A DNA stretch of 64,000 nt, taken from the NCBI GenBank assembly GCA_029948255.1, contig JALIZF010001611.1, forward strand, positions 248,001 through 312,000, read 5' to 3'. A program made the position numbers and the translations under genes. Positions 11,725 through 24,870 of this stretch are shown piece by piece. The notes beneath the pieces were generated by a model. The model was given only the letters and a program-made list of their open reading frames with translations, ran no database searches and was not told where the DNA came from. How positions within the stretch are numbered: the first letter of the stretch is position 1; every line of letters starts with the position of its first letter. The DNA comes from Telmatactis stephensoni. Taxonomy: Eukaryota > Cnidaria > Anthozoa > Actiniaria > Isophelliidae.

Positions 11725-14067
11725 TCCATCAACAACTGTCAGATGGGTATTCCGTGTTTTCCTCAGTCCCTATGTGGTGCGGTGGTCGATACCAAAAACA
11801 AAAAAAATAGTATTGCTATCTGTGATATCAGGTGCGCAGCCAGGAGGGTCCATATTCGGGACTGCTTTCCAAAAGTCAACAAGTTATAAAACCTTAAGGG
11901 AGGGGAGGGGAGGGGAGGATGGTACTTTCCTCAGGACTTCCCTCGCCCCTAGTCGCGTCCCTGGTTGACTTTGTTGGTTTTGTTTGCGTTCAAGTTGTCG
12001 TTGTAGCTGTTGTTCCCGTTGTTTTTGCAAGTTGTTACCTTTGTGTGCCTGTTTTGACAGTGTGCTATTGTTTTGATGCAAATTCCTGCAACGTTGTAAA
12101 ACGTCATGGCCACTTTGTTTAAATATCACTTTCATCTGGTTTTAATCCCTGATATCAAATGTTTCTGTTAATATTGTGAATTTAATTGATCTCTAGTTGA
12201 TACAGTTTTTAAAGGTGATAGAGAACTGCTGAAAAAAGGACTAGTAATAATGCTAATATCTTTATATCTATTTACAGTCTAACCACAAGCCCAGGCAATA
12301 ATGTAGAGTAGCGCCTACTGTACGAATGCTAGCTGTACTGATCAAAGTATAATTATTAGAATGTCGGAGTTTGAATCCTGCATGGAACACCCTTTTTTTC
12401 GTCTCATTTTGTAGTTGATGGTATCATTTAATGTTTTTGCGAGCTTTTTCTGTGATTGATGAAAAAAACCGGCTTAAAACGGTTCAAACACAGAATAAAG
12501 CTCGCAAAAACAAGATACCATCAACTATAACATGAGACAAAAAAAATTATTTTGCATTCCATGTGAGGTTCGAACCTAGCATCCTCCGCAGGCAACCTTT
12601 TGGGCTTCCTGTGCGAAATTTTGAGAAGAAAAAAGACTGGGGACGAAAAGGAGGAGGGAAAAAAGAAGAAGCCTTTTCTCGCCTGGCGTCCAGGCCACTA
12701 CGTGCCTAAAACACAGGAGGCCCAAAGCGAAAAAAGCGAACAGTTGCCTGCGGAGGAGGCTAGTTCGAACCCCGACTTTCTATTAATTTTAATATGATCA
12801 GTATAGCTAGCGTTCGTACAATAGGCGATACTCTACATTATCGCCTGGGCTCCCTGTGGTTTAACGAGCTCAGCGGCCAAGCAGTGTTTGAACACTGGGC
12901 TCCCTGTGTTATATTAAGTTATATTGGCAAAGTTCGACCGACTCTTAAGTTCAAATACTTAAGGTACCCCTTATTAATAAAATTTTTTTCTACAAAAAAT
13001 AGTCACAATTTATCAGCACGTGTCATTTTGTAGAAGACTTTTAAAACTTATTTATTTTCAGAGAGTTTTATTCTAAAGTTACTAAACTAACCTAAACACC
13101 ATCAGTGCGAGGTCTTGGGGAGGTTATTGTAATTATGTTTAGGGCTGTCCCCTCAACCTCGCATTGGTGCTCTGTAGACTCTTCGTGTTGTACATATATT
13201 TTAGTGATTTTATTTTGCATCATGAATCATACTTCATTTCATTAGAATTATTCCAAATATAACTTTTCATTTTAAATCAAATACAAAATATTACCACTAT
13301 TAATCAAAAATTCAAATAGTTCAGGATTATCAATTCTTTTGTAGTTGTTTAGGAGCAGTCACGTTGCAACTCGAGTTGCGTGACAGGACGTACATGTTCA
13401 GGTAACGCAACAGGGTTTTTTTTTCGTTGTTTCTTTAAATAAAAATAGAATTATAGAAGTATGTTTATTACTAATTTATGAATTACTTAGACTGCCATCA
13501 CACACAATGAATTCTTCTAATGCTTTATTGCAAAATTGTTACCGGCAAAATAAGTTGCCTAGACGTTCCCTTTTCAAAACCAACGTGTCGACTTATTTCG
13601 CTGGTAATGGTTGAAAATTTTGAATAATATTTTCTTTAAGATACTTAGAAATAATACTGATATAACAGCAGTTCTCTGCTTATTTAGGTTCGAGTTGAAT
13701 ACTAGATAGATGTAGTAAATATTACTATAGTATTATAGCATTATTAACAAATGTAGGATTTATTTTTACACTGTTTGATGTGTAAGGTGCAGATCTAATA
13801 CTCCAAAAATTTTACGTTAATGACGTTATTCGTTCTGTTCAAATAAAAACTTGTAAAAACATGAAAAGTTTTGAAGCTCGTAATTGTGCTTTTTTCTCGA
13901 CGGGGAAACAAATAGCCTCGGCAAACCAGATACCCGAGAAAGGCAGACGCCCCTAGAAGGCAAGGCTCTATCTAAGGTTGGATCGATAGTTCTGTCTGGT
14001 CCAGTGTACCTAGACCGTCATTTACGTTCTTTAACTGCAGAGTGAAATGTTCTGGAGTCTCGAGTAT
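11725..14067. other. intergenic, convergent 3' ends of TDRD3 and the GPCR gene
   Basis: No coding exon recognised. It holds a GGGGA tract (11899-11919), the foldback element described separately, a hairpin at about 13101-13172 (TGCGAGGTCTTGGGG versus CCCCTCAACCTCGCA) and a second hairpin at about 13529-13620 (AATTGTTACCGGCAAAATAAG versus its imperfect complement). The rest is AT-rich and unremarkable. Confidence 0.5.
12281..12866. mobile_element. nested foldback element, about 590 bp
   Basis: The outer arms (about 12281-12385 and 12770-12866) are imperfect inverted repeats that share ...ATAATGTAGAGTA.CGCCTA and GCTAGCT.TACTGATCA. Inside the left half is a second inverted repeat (about 12395-12455 versus 12480-12545: TTTTTGCGAGCTTT, and TGATGGTATC with its complement). 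A third segment (about 12595-12745) has complementary ends (TTTTGGGCTTCCTGTG and CACAGGAGGCCCAAA). No coding potential is seen, so it is probably one non-autonomous element inserted into another. Confidence 0.65.
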
Positions 14068-15652
14068 TCATTTTGCAACTGATGTAGGAGGGTTTGTTGT
14101 TGAACGGTCCCGTGTTGTGATCGGGGCCACCCTATTTATGGGAGCAAGATGTAACTGTTGTTTTAAAGCCAAGCGAAACTTATCATTTCGAAATGCAAAC
14201 AAACTAGGATTTAAGTTGGCATTGACTGGCAAACGAGTAATACATAAATGTTTTCCAGAAAATCTCCTTTTCAGTGATGGAGAAGAGACTTCCCCAGTGC
14301 GCTCAAGTTAACTAGAGATGAAACTAACAAAGGCAGGAGAAAGAAAGCCAAGTTACTGAAAACCAGCAGAGAGATTTTTCGAGCAATGGCTCCTTCTCTT
14401 TGTATCCCGACCGTTTGACTTGATCGACGTACATGATAATGTACATGTGGACATATAGAGGTATAATCGAGAAGTACATCACCATGACTAGACCACCAGG
14501 AATGAGCATGTATTCAATGTTACCACTAGCGGGTTCTGAAACTGGCATGCAGTGAGAATCGGGGACGTAATAGACCGACAGAACGGTGTAGGGAAGAATG
14601 GCAAACGCGAAGGAAATCAGAAATACAAGACCAAGCCCCATTTTTGCATGGTGTGGAAATAAACGAATGTCGGGGTTGATACAGTAAACAACAGCCAGGT
14701 ATCTCTCTATGGAGACGAGGAATGACGTGAACGCACTGATTCCTTGTGACATGATGATAACGAATCCAATAAAGTAGCAAAACTTGGTTTGCAGCAAGTC
14801 CATCATGTCCTGGTACGAGAGTGCTGCTCTTGTAATTGTTATGAGAAGGAGGTAGACTCCCATGGTTAAATCACCCACTGCAACGCTAGCCACCAAACTT
14901 TGTGCAACATTTTCTCTCAATATTTTACTTCTTATAGTTACTATAACAACCGCTAGGTTCATTGCTATAGCAACCGTTGCTAAGGCGAGCAAAACTAAAG
15001 AGCTGTTGTTCATCTTGCCCCAGCATTGATTCAAAGGAACAACGTCATAATCTTTGAAAAACGACAGCTTCTTATAACCTCTAAAGCAAATAGCATTACG
15101 ACTTACACAGCTCAGGTTAAAACCAACTGACTCAAAGGAAAGGTACGATTTGTCATGAAATGATATCGTATTTCCATAGCAACTACTATACATGTGAATG
15201 GGTGGTCGCAAAGCATGTTTCATCTCCATGGATACTTGATGTAGCCAAGGCATTGCATGTTGATTGGTTGTTAAGTTTTCTCTACTCAGGAAGCATCGCA
15301 GGCACTCTCCATCCAGCGGAGTTCCTCGTACGATTTGAAGCATGCGCGATTGGTTTTCAATCACGTGAGTAGTGCTCAACCAATAAGACGTCCCCGAGAC
15401 GTCTAAGATGGTCAAACGTGGGAAAAGACTGGTCAAATTTACTGCTTGAAGGTTCAGCATGGGATTGTCACTCAAATTCCTATGGAAGGATAAAGTTTTC
15501 AGTCTGATGAAACCACATTCGAATGATAAGTAATTAAGAAAATTATAAATTGTATTTATTATTGTGTTGTCATAGAGTCCTACTGTTCTACACCAGTCAC
15601 TCTGGGGACGGGTTAAGTGACCGTTTTCTCAGAAGGGTGTTCGTTAACGTTG

Positions 15653-15653
<1 letters not shown>

Positions 15654-15687
<34 letters not shown>
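15654..15687. repeat. (TAGA)n microsatellite
   Basis: About eight uninterrupted copies of TAGA in the intron upstream of GPCR exon 3. Confidence 0.9.
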
Positions 15688-16144
15688 TTTATTGAATAAC
15701 TACATAGCAGCCAAGGGCTGAATTGCGTAATTACAAAAAGGTCAATTTAAGAAAGTGATTATAAAATTTATCTAAAATATAAGTGAAATCCCACTTTAAG
15801 TCTTTATACAAATCTAAAACATATGTGACGGTCCAAAGATGATTTAAATATTAAATGTTAAACTCTCTGCACATAGATGGAATACAGAGGTTTTACACCC
15901 ATTTTCAAAATTACGCGAGCAGTGGTGATGGCACGTCTGGTGATTTGACGTCCGCCAATCAAATATGCAACGACTGGGACTTGCAAAATCATAGCTTTCC
16001 AAACTCCGAAACAAAACAAACTTGACATTATTCCGAGTACATTTCTATTCATATACTTACATATCAGATAGATCTGCAGAGTTTCTGTATGATTTAATCC
16101 GCTCGGGTTATCGAACAGCTTATCAACGACCTGCTCGCCACTAT

Positions 16145-16215
16145 AGCCTTCCATAGCTCAGTGGTTGGAGCATCGGACCGGCACGGAATTTTCCGGGTCA
16201 TTATTAGACTCGATC
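16145..16215 (+). mobile_element. tRNA-derived SINE-like fragment
   Basis: CATAGCTCAGTGGTTGGAGC is a good tRNA D-arm/A-box, and GCATCGGACCGGCACGG follows like an anticodon arm. The B-box region is degraded, so this is a SINE or tRNA relic and not a working tRNA gene. It lies in GPCR intron 2. Confidence 0.5.
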
Positions 16216-18495
16216 GAAGCAAACACTTTATTTCTAAAACTTGACTTTCTTCACGTAATATTCAAACAGTTCAGACTTTGATATCAATTTTGGTTTGTTA
16301 GATGGAAAATGAAGCGTCGGAAATTTGATTGACGACGGTCAAAAACCTGAAAAAGCCTTTCAAGTGCTGTTTGCAAAGGTTGTGTAATTTTGGAAAATAG
16401 GTGTAATACACTGTCAATATAGAGTGAGAGTGAATGTCTCAATCGCTCGATGGTGTACAGAGGAAGAGCGCTAGAGAATACTCGACTGTACAATCAATTA
16501 CAAAATCGCTGCAAGACTGCAATTTCTTTCTCTCTTTCTTTTTCTTTTTCTTTTCTTTTAACATGTAACTGGATTGGTTGCATGACAAATGGAAAGCACC
16601 TTTTATCCCGTGGTGCAATGAAAGTACTTCTGCAGGAAATCAATTTAGTGCTACTAGGAAACCTATCAAAATCAATTTCAAAATGAAAAAATATTATGTT
16701 TAGGAACAATGCTAATGCCAGAAAAACATTACTAGATGAGTCATTATGTAATTTGGTTATCCAAGTGCTATGGAAAGTTATGTTTTCAGATTATTAGGAT
16801 TAAAGAAAGCCACTCAGCTGGCCATTAAAATAACAGTTCAGCAAACAAAAATCACGTCGCATTAAGAGGAGATGTTTTTCACGTTCAAACATTGGACAAC
16901 AAAAACTATTCAGCTGAAAAATAACTTTTGTACAAAGCTAAAGTTATTTTTACAAAGTTTAGGTTGTTTATAAGTGGTTTTGATTAATAAAAGTTGGATA
17001 AAAGTGTTAATCCAAGGTGAAAATTAATTTGAATCGAAAGTGAGTTTTAGGCCTTCGATCTTTCGCTCAATTGCCATATAACTCTTTACATTTAGCTTGG
17101 AAGTTGCTAAATTTGAATAAAAATACATGACAACCACTTTCGGTACAACTCAAAAGACTGTTTTAAACGGGCACTGCATCTTAGAAGATCAATTCCTAAC
17201 TGGTAAAATAAAATTTGAGTGTTATCCAAAACGAAAATTTGAATTAAAACTTGCACTGACGAGGGGCTAGTTTTTGGCATTTTTAGCCATTATTACTCGA
17301 TATTAAAAACATCTCCTCTTATTACTTTCAAAACATCATCCCTGTACAAAAACAAAGTTATTAGTCCAAGTAAAACCGCGCACGCACATGTTTTTGTGTT
17401 TTGTTTTAATGAAACAAAAAAATTACTTCTATAGAATAAAACTGAAGAGATTTTAAAAGAGATTTATTTATTTTAAAGGAAAATAGCGGGAAGGAAAAAG
17501 GAAATAATTACAAAAATGACAATTTGAGCCGGTTCTGAGGACACACATCTTTCAATATATAGTATTTTTGAAAAATGTAGATATTATAATTAAAAGTCAA
17601 AGAAGCTTACATGACTGCAAGGTTGCTGAAGTTGATGAAACCTTTGGGTTGAAGTCGAGTTAAATAATTCCCAGACAAGTCTCTGCAAAATAAAAATCAT
17701 TATTTGGAGATTTCATATATTACATAACCCTTGCAATATTTTGTTAATAATAAAGTATTTTCAGTAGGATTAATATATCAATATCATGCTTTAGAAAAAT
17801 GATTTTTAATTAAAGTGGAAATCAGTCAAGTGTCGCCAGACATTTACTGATTGACTTTTTATAGCAAGTGTAATGAAAAGCTTACATCCGTTCCCTTCAC
17901 AGAAGCGTTTCAAATGCATTCAAATTGCATGTTGTGGGTTTTTTTTCCCATTTAGCGTTGGCCACGCATGGAATAAACCGTAAACCTAGCCAATTATGCT
18001 ATTAATAATGCTCACACTACAGCAAGCATATAGACAAGAGAAAATCAAATGTTGGCCTATTTGCCTGTACTTAGTATTTGCGTCTGTTCTGAAAACTTAA
18101 ATCAAATTGTAATAACTCTCACTTTCAATTGAAGCTCAAAACTCGAAGGCTTTAGTAGGTTAACTTCAAGATCGTTGTTTTGTAGCTCATTATTAGACCC
18201 TTTAATATTAGCACTTTCATTACGCAAATATCGACTTTGAAAAATCATAAATTCAAAATTCATTAGATACTTACAGGTACACCACTCTACTCGGTTTCTT
18301 AATAAACCGATAAAGTTCTGGAGTACTCTGCAGACGACATTTAGCTGAAATACTGTGAGGAAAAACTGCAAAGTGGCATATGCATCCTTGTTCGTTATCA
18401 CCACTGCAGATGTTTTTAGCTTGCTCTTCTGTTTCATCTGCGAAGATTAACTTGAATATGCTTAATATTAGTATTATACTCTTGATAGTTTCCAT

Positions 18496-21400
18496 TTTTC
18501 ATCAATATTTTTTGCAGAAAAGTAAGACGGAACATTCACTGCTGTCTCTAAGAGCGCTCTCAAGGGCACCTGTGAATTACTTGTCTTCCAATTCGGCACC
18601 AATGAGCGTCAAGAGTATGGAGCAGGTGATAAAAGAACAAAGCAACGTACTTTTATTAAAACCCTCTTTGGTTTGTTTTTCCAGATGGTGTCAAGATTTA
18701 GTCAGTACATTGGACTTTAGCACAAAGAGGCACTCGAAGGATTAATAAAAAATCGAAATGTAGTAATTAAAACACTGCTATTCGCCAAGAAATGTTTAGT
18801 AAACCTCTCGAGTTTTCTAGATTTGTGTAATGATATACGTCAGCAGCATTGTTTGAATTTTTGACTTCTGTTTTACCAAGCACTCAATCAAGTCCCTGAT
18901 ATATCATCAGAGCTAATAGCTTTCAAATTCACAGAGGGCAATGTAGGTTAACCACAGTTTTTCATTTTGTATTCAAATATACGCCCCCACATCTATCTGT
19001 CTGCTTTGTTACCTCCTACCGTCTGAAAAGTCGATCTTTTACTTCTTATATTAAATCAGTATCACATTGACATTTACGTAATGCGGTCTGTAGTAAAATT
19101 ACTAAAAAGGAATACTCAACATCGTATTGTAGTTGCAGGACAATTATCCGTAAGTTTGATTCGACTGTAATCTAGTTAAAAAAATAAAAATAAATATTCT
19201 TTATTTATCCTCGGATTTTCTGAGTAGCATTTCTGCTAATATCTCCGAGACTCATTCGCACACTCGCTACCCCTACATTCGATATACTCTGCATACAATT
19301 TAAAAGCTCACATGTTGATTTTTACGGAGGGAGGAAATCGGAGAAACCAGGAAAAAAACCCTCGTGCAAGGGAGAGGAACACACATCTAACAAACTCTAC
19401 TTCACATAGGGAATATCCAGCATGGGCCTCGAACCAGTGACCCGACACCGTTGGACCACAGCGGTGAGAGGCGAGCGGCTTAACCACTACGCCACCCATG
19501 CCACCCATGTTACAATATATAGTTTGATGAGTTGTTCAAACGGAACGTAAATCATGCAGTAACTAATGAAAAAGTGCTAGTTGAGTAAGTCGTAAGTCAT
19601 CACATTCTTGAATATTGTTTGAACCTGTTGTCATGAAGTGTTCACATGAAGCACAAGTTGTTGAAACAAGACACAAGCAGCGTGCGAAGAAGCTTGCATT
19701 GGCGCGTTTTGGTTAATGCAATTCAATGTATCAAAATCACCGCAAGACATCAGGATCTTTGCATGGCAAGAGACATAGAAAGTTGATTATCAAACGAACT
19801 AATAACCAAATAATGATAATAGTTCAATTTTCGGCGCATTTTTTGATGAGCGCTCAAGTACGCTTCAAAATGAGACTGCAAAACCTTCGTTGAACGTAGG
19901 CTTAATTGAACAAGTTAGAGCTAAACCCGGCGTGGTTTAGTGAAAGTAGATAGACGGACAGTTCCGTGTTAATATAACAAGAAAAGTAACTCATTCAACT
20001 ACATTGATTTGAAGTGAAACCACATGAAAGGAAATTAAACTGGTGATGGCTCGAAAAACGCGCTGCGCAAAGATTCACGGAAAGGAAGCATCCAATAGCG
20101 CGCACGCTATACCATCGAGTCTAAAACCTCTAGCAGTAGACGCTAAACTCACTTGGCTTATACATACAATTTCCTGTCATTAAACCCAGCTTTTTATCTC
20201 TTTTTGTTTGTCTTTTATACTTTCAGTCAAGAGCAGTTACTATTTGTGTAAAATGTTTTCTTGGCATACTTAATCCCAGTAACCTACTGATTGCTCTATA
20301 TTGATTCTAAAAATAAAGCACTAGAGTAACAAAAACTTTCCTGCTGTCAGTCTGGCTGTGAGATGCTAAAAAAGTCTCGCGCGCAAAGGAAATTCTAATT
20401 ATGGAAAGTTATTTTGAGTAGCTTCACCGCGTGACTGTGATGTTCACTTGTGCAACATGACCAACTAAGTGGTAAAATCAATCTCTGCGCGCGCAAAAAG
20501 TCGTGGCAAAGGCTCATCCACAACTTCTACAAATTAAAGATAATATTGCAATCCTTAGAAACTATACTGTACACAAGACAGAACTAATATTCAATCTTGC
20601 GCAATAGTTGGTCGATCGTTGGTGCGTAAATCGCTGGATTCTTTACATTCCGTGCAGGTGGCCGAGCTTTTCTGATTCCTCCTACACTTGAAGTACTGCA
20701 GGGCACGTAAAGTAGAATGTTTCAAGATACTTGTGTGAGTTCAAGCAGTGTACTGATTGTCTAGTGCAGCAAAATGTCATAATTAGCTTTGAACTCGAGA
20801 CTACAGCGCACGTAGTTCAAGGGAGCCATGCTATTTCCCTGGATCAATATTACACTTTGTCAAAACTTGTCATCTTGGACTAGCTATTTATTTGGTTTTT
20901 CCTAAGAGCTCAAGATAGATGGACTTGTTGTATGATGTAATGAGATAAAATTTGACCAACTCATAGAAGTTTTTGCATTCGTGGAATTCGTGGAGAGTCT
21001 TAGCTATTTTTGTATCCATATCACAGTATGGAGCCTAAAGGGTGGATCCTTGGATTATAGATATTAAATTGTACAGTAGATTTGCATGCGTTTTTCTTTT
21101 TTTAGATAACTGTATTCTAGTTTGACCGTTAATTATTGCGATTGTCATGAATTGACCTGCTGATGGGACGTCACTCAGTACATCTCTTCAGTTTCCCGCG
21201 TCAATTTCCTTGTATCTTCAAGTTCCTCGTATCTTGCATTCCCCGCCAAATTTTACTTTATCAATCAATCAGAGTGTCTCAGAGCTTAAAAATTTGCATT
21301 AAATATATCTAGAAGACAGTAGTTTGTGTTAAGTTGTAGAGTGTTTCGTGTTTGAGATTTTTTGTACTATTTAAGAAACAAAAGAGTAAACTTTATGGAC

Positions 21401-21802
21401 AATTGCTCGGCATTCCTTCTGACGTGGGAAGAAAGTCACGAGGGGCGAGTATCATTAACTGTCAAATCCAGACCAACGCTGACGAAGTCAGTATTTACAT
21501 AACTATTTCAAAGTTATTGTAATATGCTCAAATACTTCTTTATGTAATGATCTCAAAACAAAGGGCAACGTAATTCAAAGTATGAGTCCGTCTAGTCTCC
21601 AAGCAACTGCCTTAGTCTTCATGGTCTACTTCCTCTTATGATCAATAAAAGAGCTGGTGGATTTACGAAGACCACTCTTCTATACTGACTCGCTGGTCGA
21701 CTCAGCAACTTAACCTTTCTCTTAAAGCAATTTTTAACTTAATTATTTGTTTTATATCGACAATATAAAATAGTATTCAACTGTGAATGGTTTCTGGAAA
21801 TC
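18496..21802. other. intergenic between the GPCR and the first methyltransferase
   Basis: About 3.3 kb with no recognisable coding exon apart from the SINE at 19315-19508. The composition is AT-rich, with no long tandem repeats. The last few hundred bases presumably contain the promoter of the gene at 21803, but I see no decisive motif. Confidence 0.5.
19315..19508 (-). mobile_element. tRNA-derived SINE
   Basis: On minus: GGTGGCGTAGTGGTTAAGCC (A-box), then CTGGTTCGAGGCCC (B-box) 60 bases later, then a tRNA-unrelated body (CACGAGGG, TTTCTCCGATTTCCTCC). The spacing fits a Leu/Ser-type tRNA head. The element is within intergenic DNA. Confidence 0.7.
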
Positions 21803-24800
21803 ATGGATTTGAAAAAGAAGGAAAGCGTGAACCAGAGTCGGTTGAACGTTGGCACGGCTTATGAGAAATCCGCGGCTCTTCCCAAGCGATTGACAGATTT
21901 GATGTTTGGGTTCTGTGCCTCGCAAGCTCTGTTTGTTAGTTGTGAGCTGGAAATATTTGATGTTCTTGACAACAATGGTTCTCTGTCTGCCAAGGAGCTA
22001 TCCCATATTCTCTCAGTTAATGAAGATGCCACGTGCAGAATTCTTGATGCTCTGAGCTGCATGGAACTCTTGGAAAAACACGAAAAAGATGTTCCAACTT
22101 ATAGCAACACCATCTTGGCTTCCAAATACCTCACTACCGCAAGTCCGCAGTCCATTAAGTCTTCCATGGCCTTTGGAAACAATGTTCTATATCAGTTGTT
22201 TGGAAATCTTAATAGTGCTGTTCGCGATGGCAACAATCAATGGTCAAAAACTTTCAACAAGTGCTCTGCCATGGAGTTTTTCAAAGATGTCTTTGAGACC
22301 AAAGAGAAATGTCTCCGTTTTATGGAAGGAATGCGAGGAACCTGTCGCCCAGCCGCTATGGGGGTGGTGACAGCTTTTGATTTGAGTTCATACAATCACA
22401 TGTGTGATTTAGGAGGTAAATATTGCATAATCCACACTTAATATTCAAACATTTTTAGCATATGAAGGATATCACATGTGCACTTGAACAGAACAGTCTT
22501 CATGTTTCTAGAAACAACTCCAAACGAAAGTATAGACACAGTCTCACTGTAGTCGCTTTAAAATCAGTTTGATCATAAACTACGCATATTTTAGCTTGAA
22601 AAACGAAAATGAGGAGAACTTTTGCAAATCTCGACGAGTTTTAATAGAATTTTTTTCTCATTCTCAATAAGAATTTTGCCATTTCTCTTCGTGACCCCCT
22701 GTCCCCTTGTGACCACTTGGGCTCCCTCTTGGGCTCATATCACGCTACATAAGATATTTTTATATTTTCAAATGCGAATACTTTATCTACGGAAGATAAT
22801 AAGTCCATATACTTATATAAGTATTCAGACAACCACAAATATTTGAGATATTTCAAATACGCATTACTATTCGTGATAACGTCAAAAACCTGCAGAAATT
22901 CAAAATCTTCCCGACTGTTACAATCTCGCTTTGTGATTTTCTGATTTATGATCGTCTGGCAATTTTTCGTTCATATCGCGTCTGTCATATTCTTCCGCGC
23001 TTTGAGTAATCAGAAAGTTTGTCGTTGAACTGAACATATTGACGTGGAATTTACTTACGCGGAGTAACCCTTTGCGTGGGAGCGAAACAATTCACCGTGA
23101 ACATTTTTCTTGGCGGAAATAAACAAACAAGAGAAACTATGTAGAGAATGAGAGTGAACAATAGACGTTTTGTGGATTTCGTTGATATAACGGACCAGAT
23201 TAAATCTAAAGTCAACAGAATCTATCTATACTCTGTGATATCCCTTGTAGATTGAGGTCGTATATATTTCTAGTGAATCTGTTTTAAATTGGTTGCAACT
23301 TAATCAGTGAAACTTAATTAGTACATCGTGCATAACCCAGTGAATTGTTTCTTTTTTCATTATCTCGGTGATCTCTCCATCAGACATAAGTCTAGTCGTA
23401 TCTATTTATAGTGATCCATCATTCATCTGGCAGCAACTTAAGTACACCATCTACCAAGTTGATATTAACCTAGTGAACTTGTTTCTTCTTTTTCAAAACG
23501 ATTTTTTTGAGATAAGGATTTGTTGTTAAAACAGGTTGTACAGGGGACATTGCTTATGCAGGGTGTAAAGCTTACCCTGATATGAAAATCACAGTCCTGG
23601 ATCTTCCACCCGTAGTCGACTGTTCGTCGCACTTTACTCCCACACTGGACGAGTGTCCCAATCAAAACAATGTGAGTTTCATAGCAGGAGACTTTTTTGA
23701 GCCCACATTACCACCCGCTGACCTGTACGTACTGACGCATATCATCCATGACTGGAGCGAAGAAAAGATCGACATTTTACTGGAGAATATTTTCAACAAC
23801 TTACCTTCAGGTATAGAGGGATTTCACGGCAGCCATGTTTGAGGTCAAAATAATAGAACTCTTTTCCCAAGAGAAGTAAAATATTTTCTAATTCAAAAAT
23901 TTTCTATTGTACTTGCCTACAAACATGGCTGCCATGAAATCCCTAAATAGAACATATAAATGCTTTTAATATAACTTACAATGATGTGGTCTCTCAGCCT
24001 CAGGACGACTGGTCCTATATTATCACTTCTGGTTGTGCTCTGTCCCACATTGCTCCTAACCCCTTATGTGAAAATTTCAGTAACGATTGTACTCTATGTT
24101 AACAGTTGACTGGTGCAATATTCCCTCGTTTGAGTCATCAAGGATTTATGCTAATTAGAAGAGGCGTACCCAGAATTCGCAATATTTTTTTCACGTATGC
24201 TTTCAGAAGTGCGCTTGATGCTGATATCCAAGAACACAATCAAGAAATCTTTTATACAAACAAAATAAAACAGTGATACGTGAAAAAGATGTTTCATTTA
24301 CATCAAAGGCCTTTTTGTATATTTTAAAAATGATTTCTGGGTAGACTTCATCTAATTAGCATATGGCAAGTTTAATCCGCCGTAACTCATCAAGCGCCAG
24401 GTTCAAGCCAAGAAATGTTGTTCCAGTCATATATACACATGGTGTGGAATTGATACTGTTAATTTGAAGCAAGGGGTTAGGGACACTTTAAATGGAGTTC
24501 GAGTCAACTAGTTCCACTAAGATCTATTCTGATGATGCATGGGGAACGCTAAGCGTTGGGCACACAAGAGGACCTTGCTTCATATATATATAATGTATAT
24601 CTTCATTGCCCAGAACAAAAAGTAAGTCTTATTGCTCCTCTTTTAGGTGGTGCTCTTCTCATTGGTGAATTGTTGTTAAATGACAACAAAACTGGCCCAT
24701 TTGTTGGGGTGCTGGCATCCCTAAGCATGCTGGTCCTTTGTGACAAAGGAGCAAGAGAGAGATCTGGACCGGAGTACAAACAGCTCCTCGAGAAACACGG

Positions 24801-24870
24801 TTTTGTCGACGTTCAGTACAAGATGACAGGAAATGCTTTTATGGATGCTATTTTGTGCAAGAAGCCCTAA
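21803..24870 (+). CDS. ASMT-like (acetylserotonin/plant-type) O-methyltransferase, copy 1
   Basis: SAM-dependent O-methyltransferase of the ASMT/HIOMT and plant-OMT fold, cytosolic; the substrate cannot be read from sequence. Exons: 21803-22415, 23535-23810, 24647-24870 (stop). All phases agree, giving 370 residues. The N-terminal half is the helical dimerisation domain (FGFCASQALFVSCELEIFDV; LSVNEDATCRILDAL). The SAM-binding motif CDLGGCTGDIAYA spans the first splice junction and is followed by ITVLDLPPVV. Exon 2 ends with the catalytic THIIHDWSEEK, which has both the His base and its Asp partner. Exon 3 holds the C-terminal strand region (GALLIGELLL...LVLCDKGARERSG). Introns are 1.1 and 0.8 kb, and the second begins with a MITE. 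It lies head to tail with copy 2. The ASMT label reflects family resemblance and does not prove melatonin synthesis. Confidence 0.9.
23817..23944. mobile_element. MITE beside the intron 2 donor of methyltransferase copy 1
   Basis: Perfect 20+ bp terminal inverted repeats: AGGGATTTCACGGCAGCCAT at the left and its near-complement ATGGCTGCCATGAAATCCCT at the right. The element begins six bases inside the intron, right after the GTATAG donor. It has no coding capacity. Confidence 0.75.

Larger units (their letters stand above)
14068..18495 (-). pseudogene. LRR-containing rhodopsin-class GPCR (LGR/relaxin-receptor-like), 3' end disabled
   Basis: Exon 1, 18275-18495, encodes a signal peptide and a cysteine-rich LRR N-cap (ICSGDNEQGCIC). 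Exon 2, 17611-17682, is a 72-nt LRR exon in phase 2 (YLDLSGNYLTRLQPKGF), typical of LGR genes. Exon 3, about 15599 to 14068, holds the last LRRs, a Cys-rich hinge and the 7TM domain, with LGR-like marks GDLTMGVYLLL in TM2 and SIERYLAVVY at the end of TM3. TM1-TM5 read cleanly. In ICL3 near 14405 one base is missing, which sends the frame to a stop at 14324. In the shifted frame TM6 follows (RKISLLVFSNLAFFLLP). A TGA lies at 14273-14271, and another missing base near 14213 precedes TM7 (NPSLFAFRN) and the tail ending at 14068. With three defects within 200 bp, either the gene is decaying or the product is truncated after TM5. The exon 3 acceptor is my best guess. Confidence 0.72.

Noticed and set aside
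14042..14311. Plus-strand 89-residue open frame
   Set aside because: Exact antisense of the GPCR TM6-TM7 coding region.
15654..15690. CRISPR-like or other direct-repeat array
   Set aside because: Simple (TAGA)n. None of the tandem arrays in this window has the spacer structure of a CRISPR, and the genome is eukaryotic.
16145..16215. Functional tRNA gene
   Set aside because: The B-box and acceptor pairing are lost; a SINE or tRNA relic is more likely.
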